Below, piece after piece: positions 25,360 to 37,246 of a DNA stretch of 41,903 nucleotides. The DNA lies in contig JAPLQX010000025.1 in the NCBI GenBank assembly GCA_026399435.1, positions 1 through 41,903 on the forward strand, written 5' to 3'. Made by a program: the position numbers and the translations under genes. Source of the DNA: Rhodocyclales bacterium (lineage in GTDB: Bacteria; Pseudomonadota; Gammaproteobacteria; Burkholderiales; Rhodocyclaceae). The notes under the pieces are model-generated. The model was not told the DNA's origin and did not search any database. It saw only the letters and a list, made by a program, of their open reading frames with translations. Position 1 is the first letter of the stretch, and the number at the start of each line of letters is the position of its first letter.

Positions 25360-25403
25360 CCATTGCGGTCGTTAAAGCGGCAAGCCCTCAACGACCGCAA
25401 TGG
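25360..25403. repeat. inverted repeat with 14-bp perfect arms
   Basis: CCATTGCGGTCGTT (25360-25373) and AACGACCGCAATGG (25390-25403) are exact complements separated by 16 bases. It lies upstream of both divergent genes, at the outer edge of the restriction island, and could mark the island boundary. Confidence 0.75.
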
Positions 25404-25522
25404 CCGAGAACCGGAAGATCGTTGCCACCCTTTTGAACGGCTCTTCCTGTCCACGCCCCGCCCGTAAGCCTCGCGAGACATGGCTGTCGTGACCGCTTCC
25501 AGCCTTGAAGCCATGCGCAATT

Positions 25523-25551
25523 TTGCCGGACTGACTCGCGGCGCATAAAAT
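25523..25551 (+). promoter_or_regulatory. sigma70-type promoter of the LeuE-like exporter gene
   Basis: TTGCCG (25523-25528), 17 bp, then TAAAAT (25546-25551), about 33 bases before the start codon. Five of six -10 bases and four of six -35 bases match consensus. Confidence 0.5.
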
Positions 25552-25584
25552 ATCGCGCATCGGTTACGGGATACTTCAAATCAA

Positions 25585-26232
25585 ATGTTCTACGGCATCA
25601 CCGACCTGACGACCTTCATCCTCGGCACGATCTTCATCGTTCTGTTGCCCGGCCCGAATTCGCTCTACGTCATGACCATCGCGTCACGCTGGGGCATTGC
25701 CGCCGGCTATCGTGGTGCGTGCGGCATTTTTCTTGGCGACACGATCTTGATGATTCTCTCGGCGACGGGAGTGGCGTCCCTGTTGCAGACCACCCCCGCC
25801 TTGTTCATGGTTCTGAAGTACGCCGGAGCCGCCTACCTGTCATGGCTGGGGATCGGGCTCATGTACTCCGCGTTCCGGACCTGGCGGAGCCCCGCGGGGA
25901 CCGAATTCCTGCCGAAGCCCGTCGATGCGTCGCGCCCTTTCCGAACGGCTCTGATGATCAGCCTGATGAATCCGAAGGCCATCCTGTTCTTCATCTCCTT
26001 CTTCATCCAGTTCGTCTCGCCGGAGTATCCGCATCCGGAACTGTCCTTCGTAATTCTGGGCATCATCGTCCAGATCTGCAGCGCCCTGTATCTCTCCGCG
26101 CTGATTTTCGGTGGCACTCATTTGGCGGAGCAGGTCCGCCGCCACCGACGCTTGTCCGCCACAGCGACCGGAGGCGTCGGAGGTCTGTTCATCGGCTTCG
26201 GCGTCAAGCTGGCCAATGCGAGCCTGGTTTAG
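25585..26232 (+). CDS. LysE/RhtB-family amino acid exporter, LeuE-like
   Basis: A 215-residue inner-membrane exporter of the LysE superfamily with about six hydrophobic helices. The motif GTIFIVLLPGPNSLYVMTIAS (about 14-34), the GDTILM segment and SLMNPKAILFFISFFIQF (about 126-143) closely follow E. coli LeuE, which exports leucine and related amino acids. The start is the ATG at 25585 at the family N-terminus. It is a single gene with its own promoter, just outside the restriction island and transcribed away from it. Substrate assignment to leucine is by resemblance only. Confidence 0.85.
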   Translation: MFYGITDLTTFILGTIFIVLLPGPNSLYVMTIASRWGIAAGYRGACGIFLGDTILMILSATGVASLLQTTPALFMVLKYAGAAYLSWLGIGLMYSAFRTWRSPAGTEFLPKPVDASRPFRTALMISLMNPKAILFFISFFIQFVSPEYPHPELSFVILGIIVQICSALYLSALIFGGTHLAEQVRRHRRLSATATGGVGGLFIGFGVKLANASLV

Positions 26233-26441
26233 GGGCGCTCGCCAGACCGTCTCCGATATGGCAACACCGACCCGGCGCACCAATAGAATGCGGGCTCTGG
26301 TACGCCAGCTTTTCAGACGGCTGGTGAGTGCGGATTCGAGGAATGACATCAAGTAGAGTACGTCCTTCGCAATACCGGAACACCGCCGCCGGTCACCGAA
26401 TTTCCTGAATTCAAGCGGGCGGGATAAATCAAACAAGACTC

Positions 26442-27647
26442 ATGAAATTCATTCGTATCGCACCTGCTTTTGTCGTCATTCTGTCCGGGGTGGTCGCCGC
26501 CCTGCATATCGGGAAAATGCCGCCGGCGATTCCGGTATTGCGCGAGGCCCTGGGGATGACGCTGGTCGAGGCCGGCTTCCTGCTGTCGATGGTTCAACTG
26601 GCCGGGATGACGGTGGGCGTGCTGGTCGGCGTCGCCACGGACAGCGTCGGACGGCGGCGCAGCATCATCGCCGGTCAGTTGATTCTCGCCATCGCCAGCG
26701 TGAGCGGCATGTGGGCGCAGCACCCGGCCGATCTGCTGCTGCTGCGCGCCTTTGAGGGCCTCGGCTTTCTGCTGGTCGTGCTGCCTGCCCCCAGCGTGAT
26801 TCGACAGTTGGTGCCGCTGACCCAGCTGGCATTTCATCTCGGACTCTGGGGCACCTATATGCCTACCGGCACCGCACTGGCTCTGTTCTGTACACCGGCC
26901 ATGATGAGTCTCCTCGGCTGGCATGGCTGGTGGGGCCTGCTCGGCGGATTCTCGGCGGCGATGGCGCTGTGGGTTTTTCTGCGGGTGCCGCCGGAACACA
27001 GAGACCGCGATGCGAAGCCGGCCGCAAGCCAGGCGGCGGCCGGCGATGCCTGGTGGCAACGCCTGCGCCTGACCCTCAGCAGCTCGGGCCCGTGGCGCGT
27101 CGCGATTGCCTTTCTTTTGTATTCCAGCCAGTGGCTGGCGGTGATCGGTTTTCTGCCTTCGATCTACGCCCAAGCCGGCCTGAGCGGCCAGATGGCGGGC
27201 TCGCTGACCGCCCTGGCTTCCCTGGTCAATATCACGGGCAACATCGCCGCGGGTCGCCTGCTGCATCGCGGCGTTTCGGCCCGACACCTGTTGTACGTCG
27301 GCTTTGGCACCATGGGCGTGGCCACGTTTCTCGCCTTCGGCCAACTGACCAGCGAGGCGCCCGCCATCCGCTATCTGGCCGTGCTGATGTTCTCCTCGGT
27401 CGGCGGTGTCATCCCCGGCACGCTGTTCTCGTTGGCGGTGCATGTGGCGCCGAGCGAGCGAACGGTGACGACCACGGTCGGCTGGATGCAGCAATGCTCG
27501 GCCACCGGGCAATTCCTCGGCCCGCCGCTGGTGGCGTGGCTAGCCAGCCAGACCGGTGGCTGGCATTGGACCTGGGTCGCCACCGGGATCGCCTCGCTGA
27601 TCGGCTTGCTGCTGGCGAGGGGCGTCAATTTCACGAAGCACGCTTGA
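26442..27647 (+). CDS. MFS transporter, CynX/NimT-like
   Basis: A 401-residue major facilitator with 12 predicted membrane helices. The motif GVATDSVGRRRSIIAGQ between helices 2 and 3 is the conserved MFS loop. The overall form (IGKMPPAIPVLREALGMTLVEAGFLLSM at the start) resembles CynX/NimT-type anion or organic compound transporters. The ATG at 26442 follows a 209-bp gap, in which no other gene was seen. The cargo is not predictable. Confidence 0.85.
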   Translation: MKFIRIAPAFVVILSGVVAALHIGKMPPAIPVLREALGMTLVEAGFLLSMVQLAGMTVGVLVGVATDSVGRRRSIIAGQLILAIASVSGMWAQHPADLLLLRAFEGLGFLLVVLPAPSVIRQLVPLTQLAFHLGLWGTYMPTGTALALFCTPAMMSLLGWHGWWGLLGGFSAAMALWVFLRVPPEHRDRDAKPAASQAAAGDAWWQRLRLTLSSSGPWRVAIAFLLYSSQWLAVIGFLPSIYAQAGLSGQMAGSLTALASLVNITGNIAAGRLLHRGVSARHLLYVGFGTMGVATFLAFGQLTSEAPAIRYLAVLMFSSVGGVIPGTLFSLAVHVAPSERTVTTTVGWMQQCSATGQFLGPPLVAWLASQTGGWHWTWVATGIASLIGLLLARGVNFTKHA

Positions 27648-27814
27648 GCGAGACTTGGCAGGCGCCATCGAATGCCGCTTTATGTCCCGCAGGGACGGTA
27701 TCCACTCGGACGCGGGCAGGCAACGACGACGCGATCTCCGCATGCGCGTAAGATGTCGCCCTTTCCGTGGTCGCCGCCTTGCCGCAATGACCCAGCCCTT
27801 GCCGAGAAGCCGCC

Positions 27815-28831
27815 ATGTCTGATTCCCTCGTTCCACTGCTCGCGAAAGCATTCGATGCCCGCGCCGAACTCCTGCCGCGCCTGCATGCCGAGCAGACCGA
27901 CGCCTACCGCCTGTTCCACGGCAGCGTCGAGGGCCATCCCGGCCTGACCATCGACCGTTATGGCGATCTGCTGCTGGTGCAGTGCTTCCACAGCCCGCTG
28001 GCGCCGGAAACGCTGGCCGCCGTGGAGGGCTTCTACGCCGCCCGGCTGCCGGGCCTGGCGCTGGTCTACAACGATCGCAGCCACGCCAATTCGCGCATCG
28101 GCAATCCGCTGCTGGGCGATCAGCTCGAAGCGGCAATGATGGCGCGCGAGATGCACGAGATGGGCGTCACCTACCGCATCGCCGGGCGCCATGCCGGGCA
28201 GGACCCGTGGCTGTTCCTCGATCTGCGCGCCGCGCGGCGGCGGGTGATGCAGGAAGCGCCGGGCAAGTCGCTGCTCAACCTGTTCGCCTACACCTGCGGC
28301 GTCGGCATCGCGGCGGCCAAGGCCGGAGCGCGCTTCGTCGTCAATGTCGATTTCGCGGATTCCAGCATCATGATCGGCAAGGAGAACGCGCGCCTCAACG
28401 ATCTGCCGGTGCGCCCTCGCTTCGTCAAGTGCGACGCCTTCGCCGCGATGCGCCAGTACGCGGGCATCGGCCAGCCCGAGCGGGTGCGCGGCAAGGTCAT
28501 GCCTCCCTTTCCCAAACTCGACGCGCAAACCTTCGACCTGGTATTCCTCGATCCGCCGCGCTATGCCAAGAGCGTCTTTGGCGTGGTCGACCTGATCAAC
28601 GACTACGCCTCGGTGTTCAAGCCGGCCCTGCTGTGCACCAGCACAGGCGGCACGCTGATCTGCACCAACAACGTGGCCGACGTCAAGCGCGATGTCTGGC
28701 TCGACCAGTTGCAGCGCAGCGCCGCCAAGGCCGGCCGGCCGATCCGCGAGATGGAATGGATCATGCCGGAGGCCGACTTTCCGAGTTCCGACGGCCAGCC
28801 GCCACTCAAGGTTGCCCTGTTGCGGGTCTGA
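27815..28831 (+). CDS. class I SAM-dependent methyltransferase, RlmI/RlmK-like
   Basis: A 338-residue RNA-methyltransferase-type protein. The N-terminal part resembles the PUA-linked EEHD region (GSVEGHPGLTIDRYGD); the Rossmann core has LNLFAYTCGVGIAAAKAG (about 154-171) for SAM binding and LDPPRYAKS (245-253), close to the DPP motif of RlmI (23S rRNA m5C1962). The catalytic cysteine usual in m5C enzymes is not obvious near this motif, so base and position are uncertain. The start is the ATG at 27815. The thioredoxin-like gene follows after 17 bases, so the two are likely co-transcribed. Confidence 0.82.
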   Translation: MSDSLVPLLAKAFDARAELLPRLHAEQTDAYRLFHGSVEGHPGLTIDRYGDLLLVQCFHSPLAPETLAAVEGFYAARLPGLALVYNDRSHANSRIGNPLLGDQLEAAMMAREMHEMGVTYRIAGRHAGQDPWLFLDLRAARRRVMQEAPGKSLLNLFAYTCGVGIAAAKAGARFVVNVDFADSSIMIGKENARLNDLPVRPRFVKCDAFAAMRQYAGIGQPERVRGKVMPPFPKLDAQTFDLVFLDPPRYAKSVFGVVDLINDYASVFKPALLCTSTGGTLICTNNVADVKRDVWLDQLQRSAAKAGRPIREMEWIMPEADFPSSDGQPPLKVALLRV

Positions 28832-28848
28832 GGCAGGGAAAGTTCGCA

Positions 28849-29229
28849 ATGCACTTGAAGCAGAACGAGCAGAACGATACAGCGACGGTATTCGACGTCA
28901 CCGAGGAGGATTTCGACGCGGCTGTGGTCGCCCGTTCGCAGCAGACCCCGGTGCTGGTCGACATCGGCGCCGACTGGTGCGCGCCCTGCCTCGTGCTGGG
29001 GCCGCTGCTGCACCGCCTGGCGCAGGGCTACGGCGGCGCCTTCCTGCTGGCCAACGTCGATGCCGACGAGAACATGCGCATCGCCGGAAGGCACCAGGTG
29101 CGCGGCTTTCCGACCGTGATCGCCTACAGCCGGGGTGCCGAAATCGACCGTTTCCACAGCGCCCAGACCGAGGGTTTTTTGCGCAAATTCATCGACAGCG
29201 TGATCGAACGGCACGGCGCCGGAGAATAA
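28849..29229 (+). CDS. thioredoxin-fold protein with WCAPC active site
   Basis: A 126-residue thioredoxin-like protein. VLVDIGADWCAPCLVLGPLL carries the redox motif WCAPC (cysteines at about 43 and 46), with the cis-proline region at RGFPTVIAY. The usual WCGPC has Ala for Gly here, as in CnoX/YbbN-type and some other thioredoxins. No signal peptide is visible, so it acts in the cytoplasm. The start is the ATG at 28849, 17 bases after the methyltransferase stop; the long upstream open frame overlapping that gene is not used. Confidence 0.85.
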   Translation: MHLKQNEQNDTATVFDVTEEDFDAAVVARSQQTPVLVDIGADWCAPCLVLGPLLHRLAQGYGGAFLLANVDADENMRIAGRHQVRGFPTVIAYSRGAEIDRFHSAQTEGFLRKFIDSVIERHGAGE

Positions 29230-29253
29230 GTACGGGCTTTTTGGTCCCGATTC

Positions 29254-29262
29254 TGGGATAAT
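29254..29262 (+). promoter_or_regulatory. extended -10 promoter before the DEAD-box helicase
   Basis: TGGGATAAT gives a TGn extended -10 about 75 bases before the helicase start; no good -35 is present at 16-18 bp. A long 5' leader would be consistent with cold-shock-type control of such helicases. Confidence 0.35.
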
Positions 29263-29337
29263 GCGCGGTTCTGCGGCCGAATCGAGCACCTCCGGCCCGC
29301 CTTTCCCTCGAAATTCCCTGCCCCGCGCAGGCACGCC

Positions 29338-31233
29338 ATGACCACCTCCCCAGACCTTAATGCCGCCGGGTTCGACACCCTCGGGCTCGCAGCGCCATTG
29401 CTCGCAGCCCTCGCCGACGTCGGCTACGAAACCCCCTCCCCGATCCAGGCGGCCTGCATTCCGCCGCTGCTGGCAGGCCACGACCTGCTCGGCGAGGCCC
29501 AGACCGGCACCGGCAAGACAGCCGCCTTCGCCCTGCCGCTGCTGCAGAAGATCGACCTGAAGCGCGCCGTGCCGCAGGCGTTGATCCTGACGCCGACGCG
29601 CGAGCTGGCGATCCAGGTCGCCGAGGCGCTGCAGAAGTACGCCAAGCACCTGCCCGGCTTCCATGTCCTGCCGATCTACGGCGGGCAAAGCATGGTGGTG
29701 CAACTGCGCGCGCTTTCGCGCGGCACCCACGTCATCGTCGGCACGCCCGGCCGCGTCATGGACCACCTCGAGCGCAAGAGCCTGGTGCTGAACAACCTGT
29801 CGATGCTGGTGCTGGACGAAGCCGACGAGATGCTGCGCATGGGCTTCATCGACGACGTCAAGTGGATCCTCGAACACACCCCGGCGGAGCGCCAGACCGC
29901 GTTGTTCTCGGCCACGATGCCGGACGTGATCCGCCGCGTGGCGCGCGAGCACCTGCGCGAGCCCCAGGAAATCAAGATCCGCACGGCCACCTCGACCGTG
30001 GTCACCACCAGCCAGTCCTACTGCCAGACGCATGGCGGGCAGAAGCTCGAAGCGCTGACGCGCATCCTCGAAGTGGAAGACGACTTCGACGCCGCCATCG
30101 TTTTCGTGCGCACCAAGACCGCCACCGTCGAAATCGCCGACAAGCTCGAAGCGCGCGGCTATTCCGTCGCGGCGCTCAATGGCGACCTGACCCAGGGCCT
30201 GCGCGAACAGGTCATCGAGCGCCTGAAGGCCGGCACCATCGACATCGTGGTCGCCACCGACGTCGCCGCGCGCGGCCTCGACGTGGCGCGCGTCAGCCAC
30301 GTCATCAATTACGACGTGCCCTACGACACCGAGGCCTACGTGCATCGCATCGGCCGCACCGGCCGCGCCGGGCGCACCGGGCGCGCCATCCTGTTCCTTG
30401 CGCCGCGCGAGATGTACATGCTCAAGCTGATCGAGCGCGCCACCAAACAGAAGATCACGGCGCTGACCATGCCGACGCCGGGCGAGGTAGCCAACCGCCG
30501 CGTCGCCCAGTTCACGCAGCAGATCGTCGACATCATCAAGACCGAAAAGCTGGATTTCTTCTTCGACGTGGTGCGCCGCATGGAGGGCGAGCAGGACATC
30601 GCGGCACGCGAAATCGCCGCGGCGCTGGCCTGGCTGGCGACGCGCGAGCGACCGCTGCAGATGCCGGGCGCCAATGACCACGCCCCGCGCGACGCTGCTC
30701 CCACTTCGGTCGCCGTGCCACCGGCACCGACTTACGCCCGCGACACCGAACGCAAGCCGGATTTCAAGGCCCGCGCCAAGCCGGCCGAAGACTACCCGGC
30801 CGCCGAGCCGCGCCGCGAGCGCCCGGCGAAGGAAGGCCGCAGCGACACCCCGGTCAAGCAGCGCAGCTTCGCCGACGGCGCCACGATGCAACGCTATCGC
30901 ATCGAGATCGGCCGCAACCAGGGCGTGCTGCCCAAGGAAATCGTCGGCGCCATCGCCAACGAAGCGGGCATCGCCGGCAAGGACATCGGCCAGATCAACC
31001 TGTTCGAAGACTACAGCTCGGTGGAACTGCCGGCCAATCTGTCGGACGATTTGATGGACATCCTGCGACGCATCCGCGTGCGCCAGTTCGCCCTCAAGAC
31101 GCGCGTCATGGAACCGGGCGAGTTCGTCGATACCCGCCCGCCGCGCCGTGCCGCGCCTGCCCGCGACAGCAAGAAGCCGGACTGGAAGAAGCCGGATGGC
31201 GCGAAGCCGGCGTGGAAGAAGCGGGAACACTGA
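29338..31233 (+). CDS. deaD: DEAD-box ATP-dependent RNA helicase, DeaD/CsdA type
   Basis: A 631-residue RNA helicase for ribosome assembly and RNA decay. Motifs are in order: Q-motif ETPSPIQ (31-37), Walker A AQTGTGKT (54-61), PTREL (86-90), TPGRV, DEAD (160-163), SAT, and [15 protein letters not shown]. After a low-complexity linker (about 450-515) comes a DbpA-type RNA-binding domain ([20 protein letters not shown] onward, about 519-590), then a basic tail with [17 protein letters not shown] repeats. This layout is that of CsdA/DeaD. The start is the ATG at 29338. It is followed after about 35 bases by the carbonic-anhydrase-like gene. Confidence 0.92.
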   Translation: MTTSPDLNAAGFDTLGLAAPLLAALADVGYETPSPIQAACIPPLLAGHDLLGEAQTGTGKTAAFALPLLQKIDLKRAVPQALILTPTRELAIQVAEALQKYAKHLPGFHVLPIYGGQSMVVQLRALSRGTHVIVGTPGRVMDHLERKSLVLNNLSMLVLDEADEMLRMGFIDDVKWILEHTPAERQTALFSATMPDVIRRVAREHLREPQEIKIRTATSTVVTTSQSYCQTHGGQKLEALTRILEVEDDFDAAIVFVRTKTATVEIADKLEARGYSVAALNGDLTQGLREQVIERLKAGTIDIVVATDVAARGLDVARVSHVINYDVPYDTEAYVHRIGRTGRAGRTGRAILFLAPREMYMLKLIERATKQKITALTMPTPGEVANRRVAQFTQQIVDIIKTEKLDFFFDVVRRMEGEQDIAAREIAAALAWLATRERPLQMPGANDHAPRDAAPTSVAVPPAPTYARDTERKPDFKARAKPAEDYPAAEPRRERPAKEGRSDTPVKQRSFADGATMQRYRIEIGRNQGVLPKEIVGAIANEAGIAGKDIGQINLFEDYSSVELPANLSDDLMDILRRIRVRQFALKTRVMEPGEFVDTRPPRRAAPARDSKKPDWKKPDGAKPAWKKREH

Positions 31234-31268
31234 ACCCGCAGCAGAGTTCAGTACGAGCAGGAGTTTTC

Positions 31269-31793
31269 ATGGCCATCTACAGCCTTGGTGACCTACAGCC
31301 CAGCCTGGGGCGCGACGTCTGGATCGCCCCCAATGCGACCGTCATCGGCGACGTGCGACTCGGCGACAACGTCAGCATCTGGTGGAATGCCGTGCTGCGC
31401 GGCGACAACGATGCGATCACCATCGGCGCCAACACCAATATCCAGGACGGCTCGGTGCTGCATGCGGATGAAGGCGTGCCGCTCACGCTCGGCGCCAATG
31501 TCACCGTCGGCCATCTGGTGATGCTGCACGGCTGCACCATCGGCGACGAGTCGCTGATCGGCATCAAATCGGTGATTCTCAACAAGGCCGTCATCGGCCG
31601 CCATTGCATCATCGGCGCCAACTCGCTGATCCCCGAAGGTAAGGTGATTCCCGAGCGTTCGCTGGTGATGGGTTCGCCGGGCAAGGTCGTGCGCCAGTTG
31701 AGCGACGCAGAAGTGGCGTTTCTGCATGGCGCCGCCCAGGGCTATGTGGCGAACGCCCTGCGCTATCGCACCGGGTTGAAGCAGGAAGGCTGA
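31269..31793 (+). CDS. gamma-carbonic anhydrase-like (YrdA family) protein
   Basis: A 174-residue left-handed beta-helix protein with many hexapeptide repeats ([20 protein letters not shown] and following). The three metal-binding histidines of gamma-carbonic anhydrases are present in VLHADEG and [10 protein letters not shown]. Homologues such as YrdA and CaiE-like proteins bind zinc; catalytic activity varies. The start is the ATG at 31269 (MAIYSLGD), as in homologues. It ends one base before the stop codon of ftsB on the other strand. Confidence 0.88.
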   Translation: MAIYSLGDLQPSLGRDVWIAPNATVIGDVRLGDNVSIWWNAVLRGDNDAITIGANTNIQDGSVLHADEGVPLTLGANVTVGHLVMLHGCTIGDESLIGIKSVILNKAVIGRHCIIGANSLIPEGKVIPERSLVMGSPGKVVRQLSDAEVAFLHGAAQGYVANALRYRTGLKQEG

Positions 31794-31794
31794 A

Positions 31795-32139
31795 CTACTT
31801 CGCTGCGGCGGATTTTGGCGCCGCTGGCTTGATCCCAGGCAACGGCGCCGACGATGGCGCAAGCAGTGTCTTCTGCGGCACCTGGACGAAAATCTCGCCC
31901 TCCTTGATCATGCCCAGCTCATAGCGGGCGCGCTCTTCGATCGCCTCGTAGCCGGACTTCAGATCGCGCACTTCGGCATCCAGCGCGGCATTGCGCTGCT
32001 CCAGTTTCTGATTGGCTTCGCGCTGCGACTGCAACTGGCGGTCGTAGTCCCAGACGCGGAGCCAGCCGCCCTTGCCCAGCCACAATGGATACTGCAGCAG
32101 GGCGATGAGGACGACCAGCACCAGCGTCGGCCACTTCAT
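31795..32139 (-). CDS. ftsB: cell division protein FtsB
   Basis: A 114-residue bitopic membrane protein of the divisome. One transmembrane helix (about 4-20) is followed by a coiled coil (about 32-70, [20 protein letters not shown]) and the conserved [22 protein letters not shown] box. It forms the FtsQLB complex. A Pro/Ala/Lys-rich tail (90-114) extends beyond the E. coli protein. It lies 20 bases after eno, the usual arrangement, and converges with the carbonic-anhydrase-like gene with a one-base gap. Confidence 0.92.
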   Translation of the reverse strand: MKWPTLVLVVLIALLQYPLWLGKGGWLRVWDYDRQLQSQREANQKLEQRNAALDAEVRDLKSGYEAIEERARYELGMIKEGEIFVQVPQKTLLAPSSAPLPGIKPAAPKSAAAK

Positions 32140-32159
32140 CGCAGTGCGCGCAGGGCGGC

Positions 32160-33758
<1,599 letters not shown>

Positions 33759-33762
<4 letters not shown>

Positions 33763-34589
33763 GCCGTCATCCCCTTACGCTTGACCAGCGCGTCCAGTTC
33801 AATGAGTTGCTCGAGCAAGGCGCTCATTCCCGGCAATGGCCAGGCATTGGGCCCGTCCGACAGCGCCTTGGCGGGATCGGGATGCGTCTCCATGAACAGG
33901 CCGGAGATGCCGACCGCCACCGCGGCGCGCGCCAGCAGGGGCACGAATTCGCGCTGACCGCCGCTGCGGTCGCCCTGCCCGCCCGGAAGCTGCACCGAAT
34001 GGGTGGCATCGAACACCACCGGGCAACCGGTTTCGCGCATGATCGCCAGACTGCGCATGTCGGACACCAGATTGTTGTAGCCGAACGAAGCGCCGCGTTC
34101 GCAAACCATGATGCTGTCGGCGCCGCCGTTGGCTTCCTTCGCCTTCAGCACCACCTGCTTCATGTCGCCGGGCGCCATGAACTGGCCCTTCTTGATATTC
34201 ACCGGCTTGCCCGACGCGGCGCAGGCCTGGATGAAATCGGTCTGGCGGCAGAGGAAAGCCGGGGTCTGCAACACATCGACGACGGATGCGACGGCGGCGA
34301 CCTCATGCTCCGCATGCACGTCGGTCAGTACCGGGACGCCGATCCGCTTCTTGACGTCGACCAAGATGTCCAGCCCCTGCTCCATGCCGAGCCCGCGGAA
34401 GGACTTGCCGGAGCTGCGATTGGCCTTGTCGTAGGACGATTTGTAGATGAAGTTCACACCCAGCTTGCGGCAGATGTCGCGCAGTTGTCCGGCGGTATCG
34501 AGAGCCATCTCGCGCGATTCGATCACGCAGGGGCCGGCGATCAGGAACAACGGATGGTCGAGGCCGACCTCAAAGCCGCACAGCTTCAT
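33759..34589 (-). CDS. kdsA: 3-deoxy-D-manno-octulosonate 8-phosphate synthase
   Basis: A 276-residue KDO-8-phosphate synthase, condensing phosphoenolpyruvate with arabinose 5-phosphate for lipopolysaccharide core synthesis. Motifs [35 protein letters not shown] and the [13 protein letters not shown] loop are present. The ATG at 34587-34589 ([13 protein letters not shown]) was chosen because GGAAAG lies seven bases upstream and homologues begin here; an ATG at 34604 adds MESRT. It follows pyrG by about 31 bases. Confidence 0.95.
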
Positions 34590-34620
34590 GGTGCGGCTTT
34601 CCATGTTGGGCCGCAGAGCT

Positions 34621-36348
<1,728 letters not shown>

Positions 36349-36359
36349 TCAGCGACGAA

Positions 36360-37112
36360 TCAGCGGAGTGGAGCCGCCTTGCCGCCCGGCTTGCTCCCAG
36401 TACCGTGCCGGCTCAAACGATCAACCAGCGTGCCCAGGTTCCCCAGCGACATGAGGTGGGCATAAATTGCCGCCAGGGCGTTGCTGCCGAACAATTCCTG
36501 GACCGCATCGCGATCCAGGGCGCGCAGCCTGGTTTCGTCCACCACATTCAAACCATTGAGGCGAACCTGGGTGCCATCATTGAGTTGAGCCAATGAGTCT
36601 GCCTGCCGCAGCAGGCCCAATTCGTCAAGCCGACGCCCCAGTTGTTCGGTCAGGGCCGCCGCCTGATGAAACTCGGTGAGAAACTTGATCGCATGCTCCA
36701 GCTGTGCGGTCGGCTTGCCCGCCGCAAACAGGGGCTCGCCTTCCTTGCTGTCGAAGCACGGCGATGCCTCGTCAATGCAGACCAGCAATTCGCCCTCTGC
36801 GCCCTTGCCGGGAACAAAGGGGTAGCGCCGCACGAAGGCCGGCACATAGCGGGCATCCCATTTGCCGCCGCTGTCCACGTAAAGATTTTCGGCCTCGCGC
36901 AGGCCGAGCAAGGCCGCCGGGACGGGACCGGCCTCGCCGCGGGCAAATACAATCGGATATTCGCGCGCCGCCTCGAAAAACTCGCTGGCCAGCAGCGGCA
37001 CCGAGTTGGTCTTCGCCGCATAGGCAAAACTGGTTGCGGGGCGCACCTTCAGCTGGGCATGGGTCTGATCGTTGAGCGCCACGACCCGCTCGTAGAACAT
37101 CATTTCGGACAT
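36360..37112 (-). CDS. SapC-family protein
   Basis: A 250-residue protein of the SapC family (PF07277 type). MMFYERVVALNDQTHAQLKVRP at the start, VPLLASEFFEAAREYPIVFA (about 35-54), and the later CFDSKEGEPLF segment are the recognisable features. No signal peptide or membrane helix is visible. The family was named after a surface-layer protein gene context, but its function is not established. The ATG at 37112 was preferred over a longer frame to 37181 that runs into the prfB promoter region. It is divergent from prfB. Confidence 0.78.
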   Translation of the reverse strand: MSEMMFYERVVALNDQTHAQLKVRPATSFAYAAKTNSVPLLASEFFEAAREYPIVFARGEAGPVPAALLGLREAENLYVDSGGKWDARYVPAFVRRYPFVPGKGAEGELLVCIDEASPCFDSKEGEPLFAAGKPTAQLEHAIKFLTEFHQAAALTEQLGRRLDELGLLRQADSLAQLNDGTQVRLNGLNVVDETRLRALDRDAVQELFGSNALAAIYAHLMSLGNLGTLVDRLSRHGTGSKPGGKAAPLR

Positions 37113-37187
37113 TTCAATTGGCCCGGAATCCAAAACGGCGAGGCTATCACATCGCCTCCCAGGCGGGATTCTGCATGGCAAACGGGG

Positions 37188-37216
37188 CTGAAGCGGCTGT
37201 GCGTAGCGCGTATAAT
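37188..37216 (+). promoter_or_regulatory. promoter of prfB
   Basis: A perfect TATAAT at 37211-37216 with a weak -35 (CTGAAG, 37188-37193) at 17-bp spacing. Transcription would begin near 37223, leaving a leader of about 24 bases before the prfB ATG. Confidence 0.5.
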
Positions 37217-37246
37217 TCCCGGCTTTCGCCCCCCGCAGGAATAGTC

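Larger units (their letters stand above)
25238..25584. other. 347-bp gap between divergent hsdR and leuE-like genes
   Basis: Holds a 14-bp perfect hairpin (25360-25403) and a promoter for the exporter gene (25523-25551). No credible coding region is seen; short frames on the minus strand lack ribosome-binding sites and family features. TAATAT near 25335-25340 on the minus strand could be the -10 of the hsdR promoter, but no good -35 accompanies it. Confidence 0.6.

Noticed and set aside
28603..31230. Very long minus-strand open frame (875 codons) opposite the DEAD-box helicase
   Set aside because: It lies wholly antisense to genes with full helicase and other motifs; its composition (Arg, Gly, His, Ala rich) is typical of a high-GC shadow frame.
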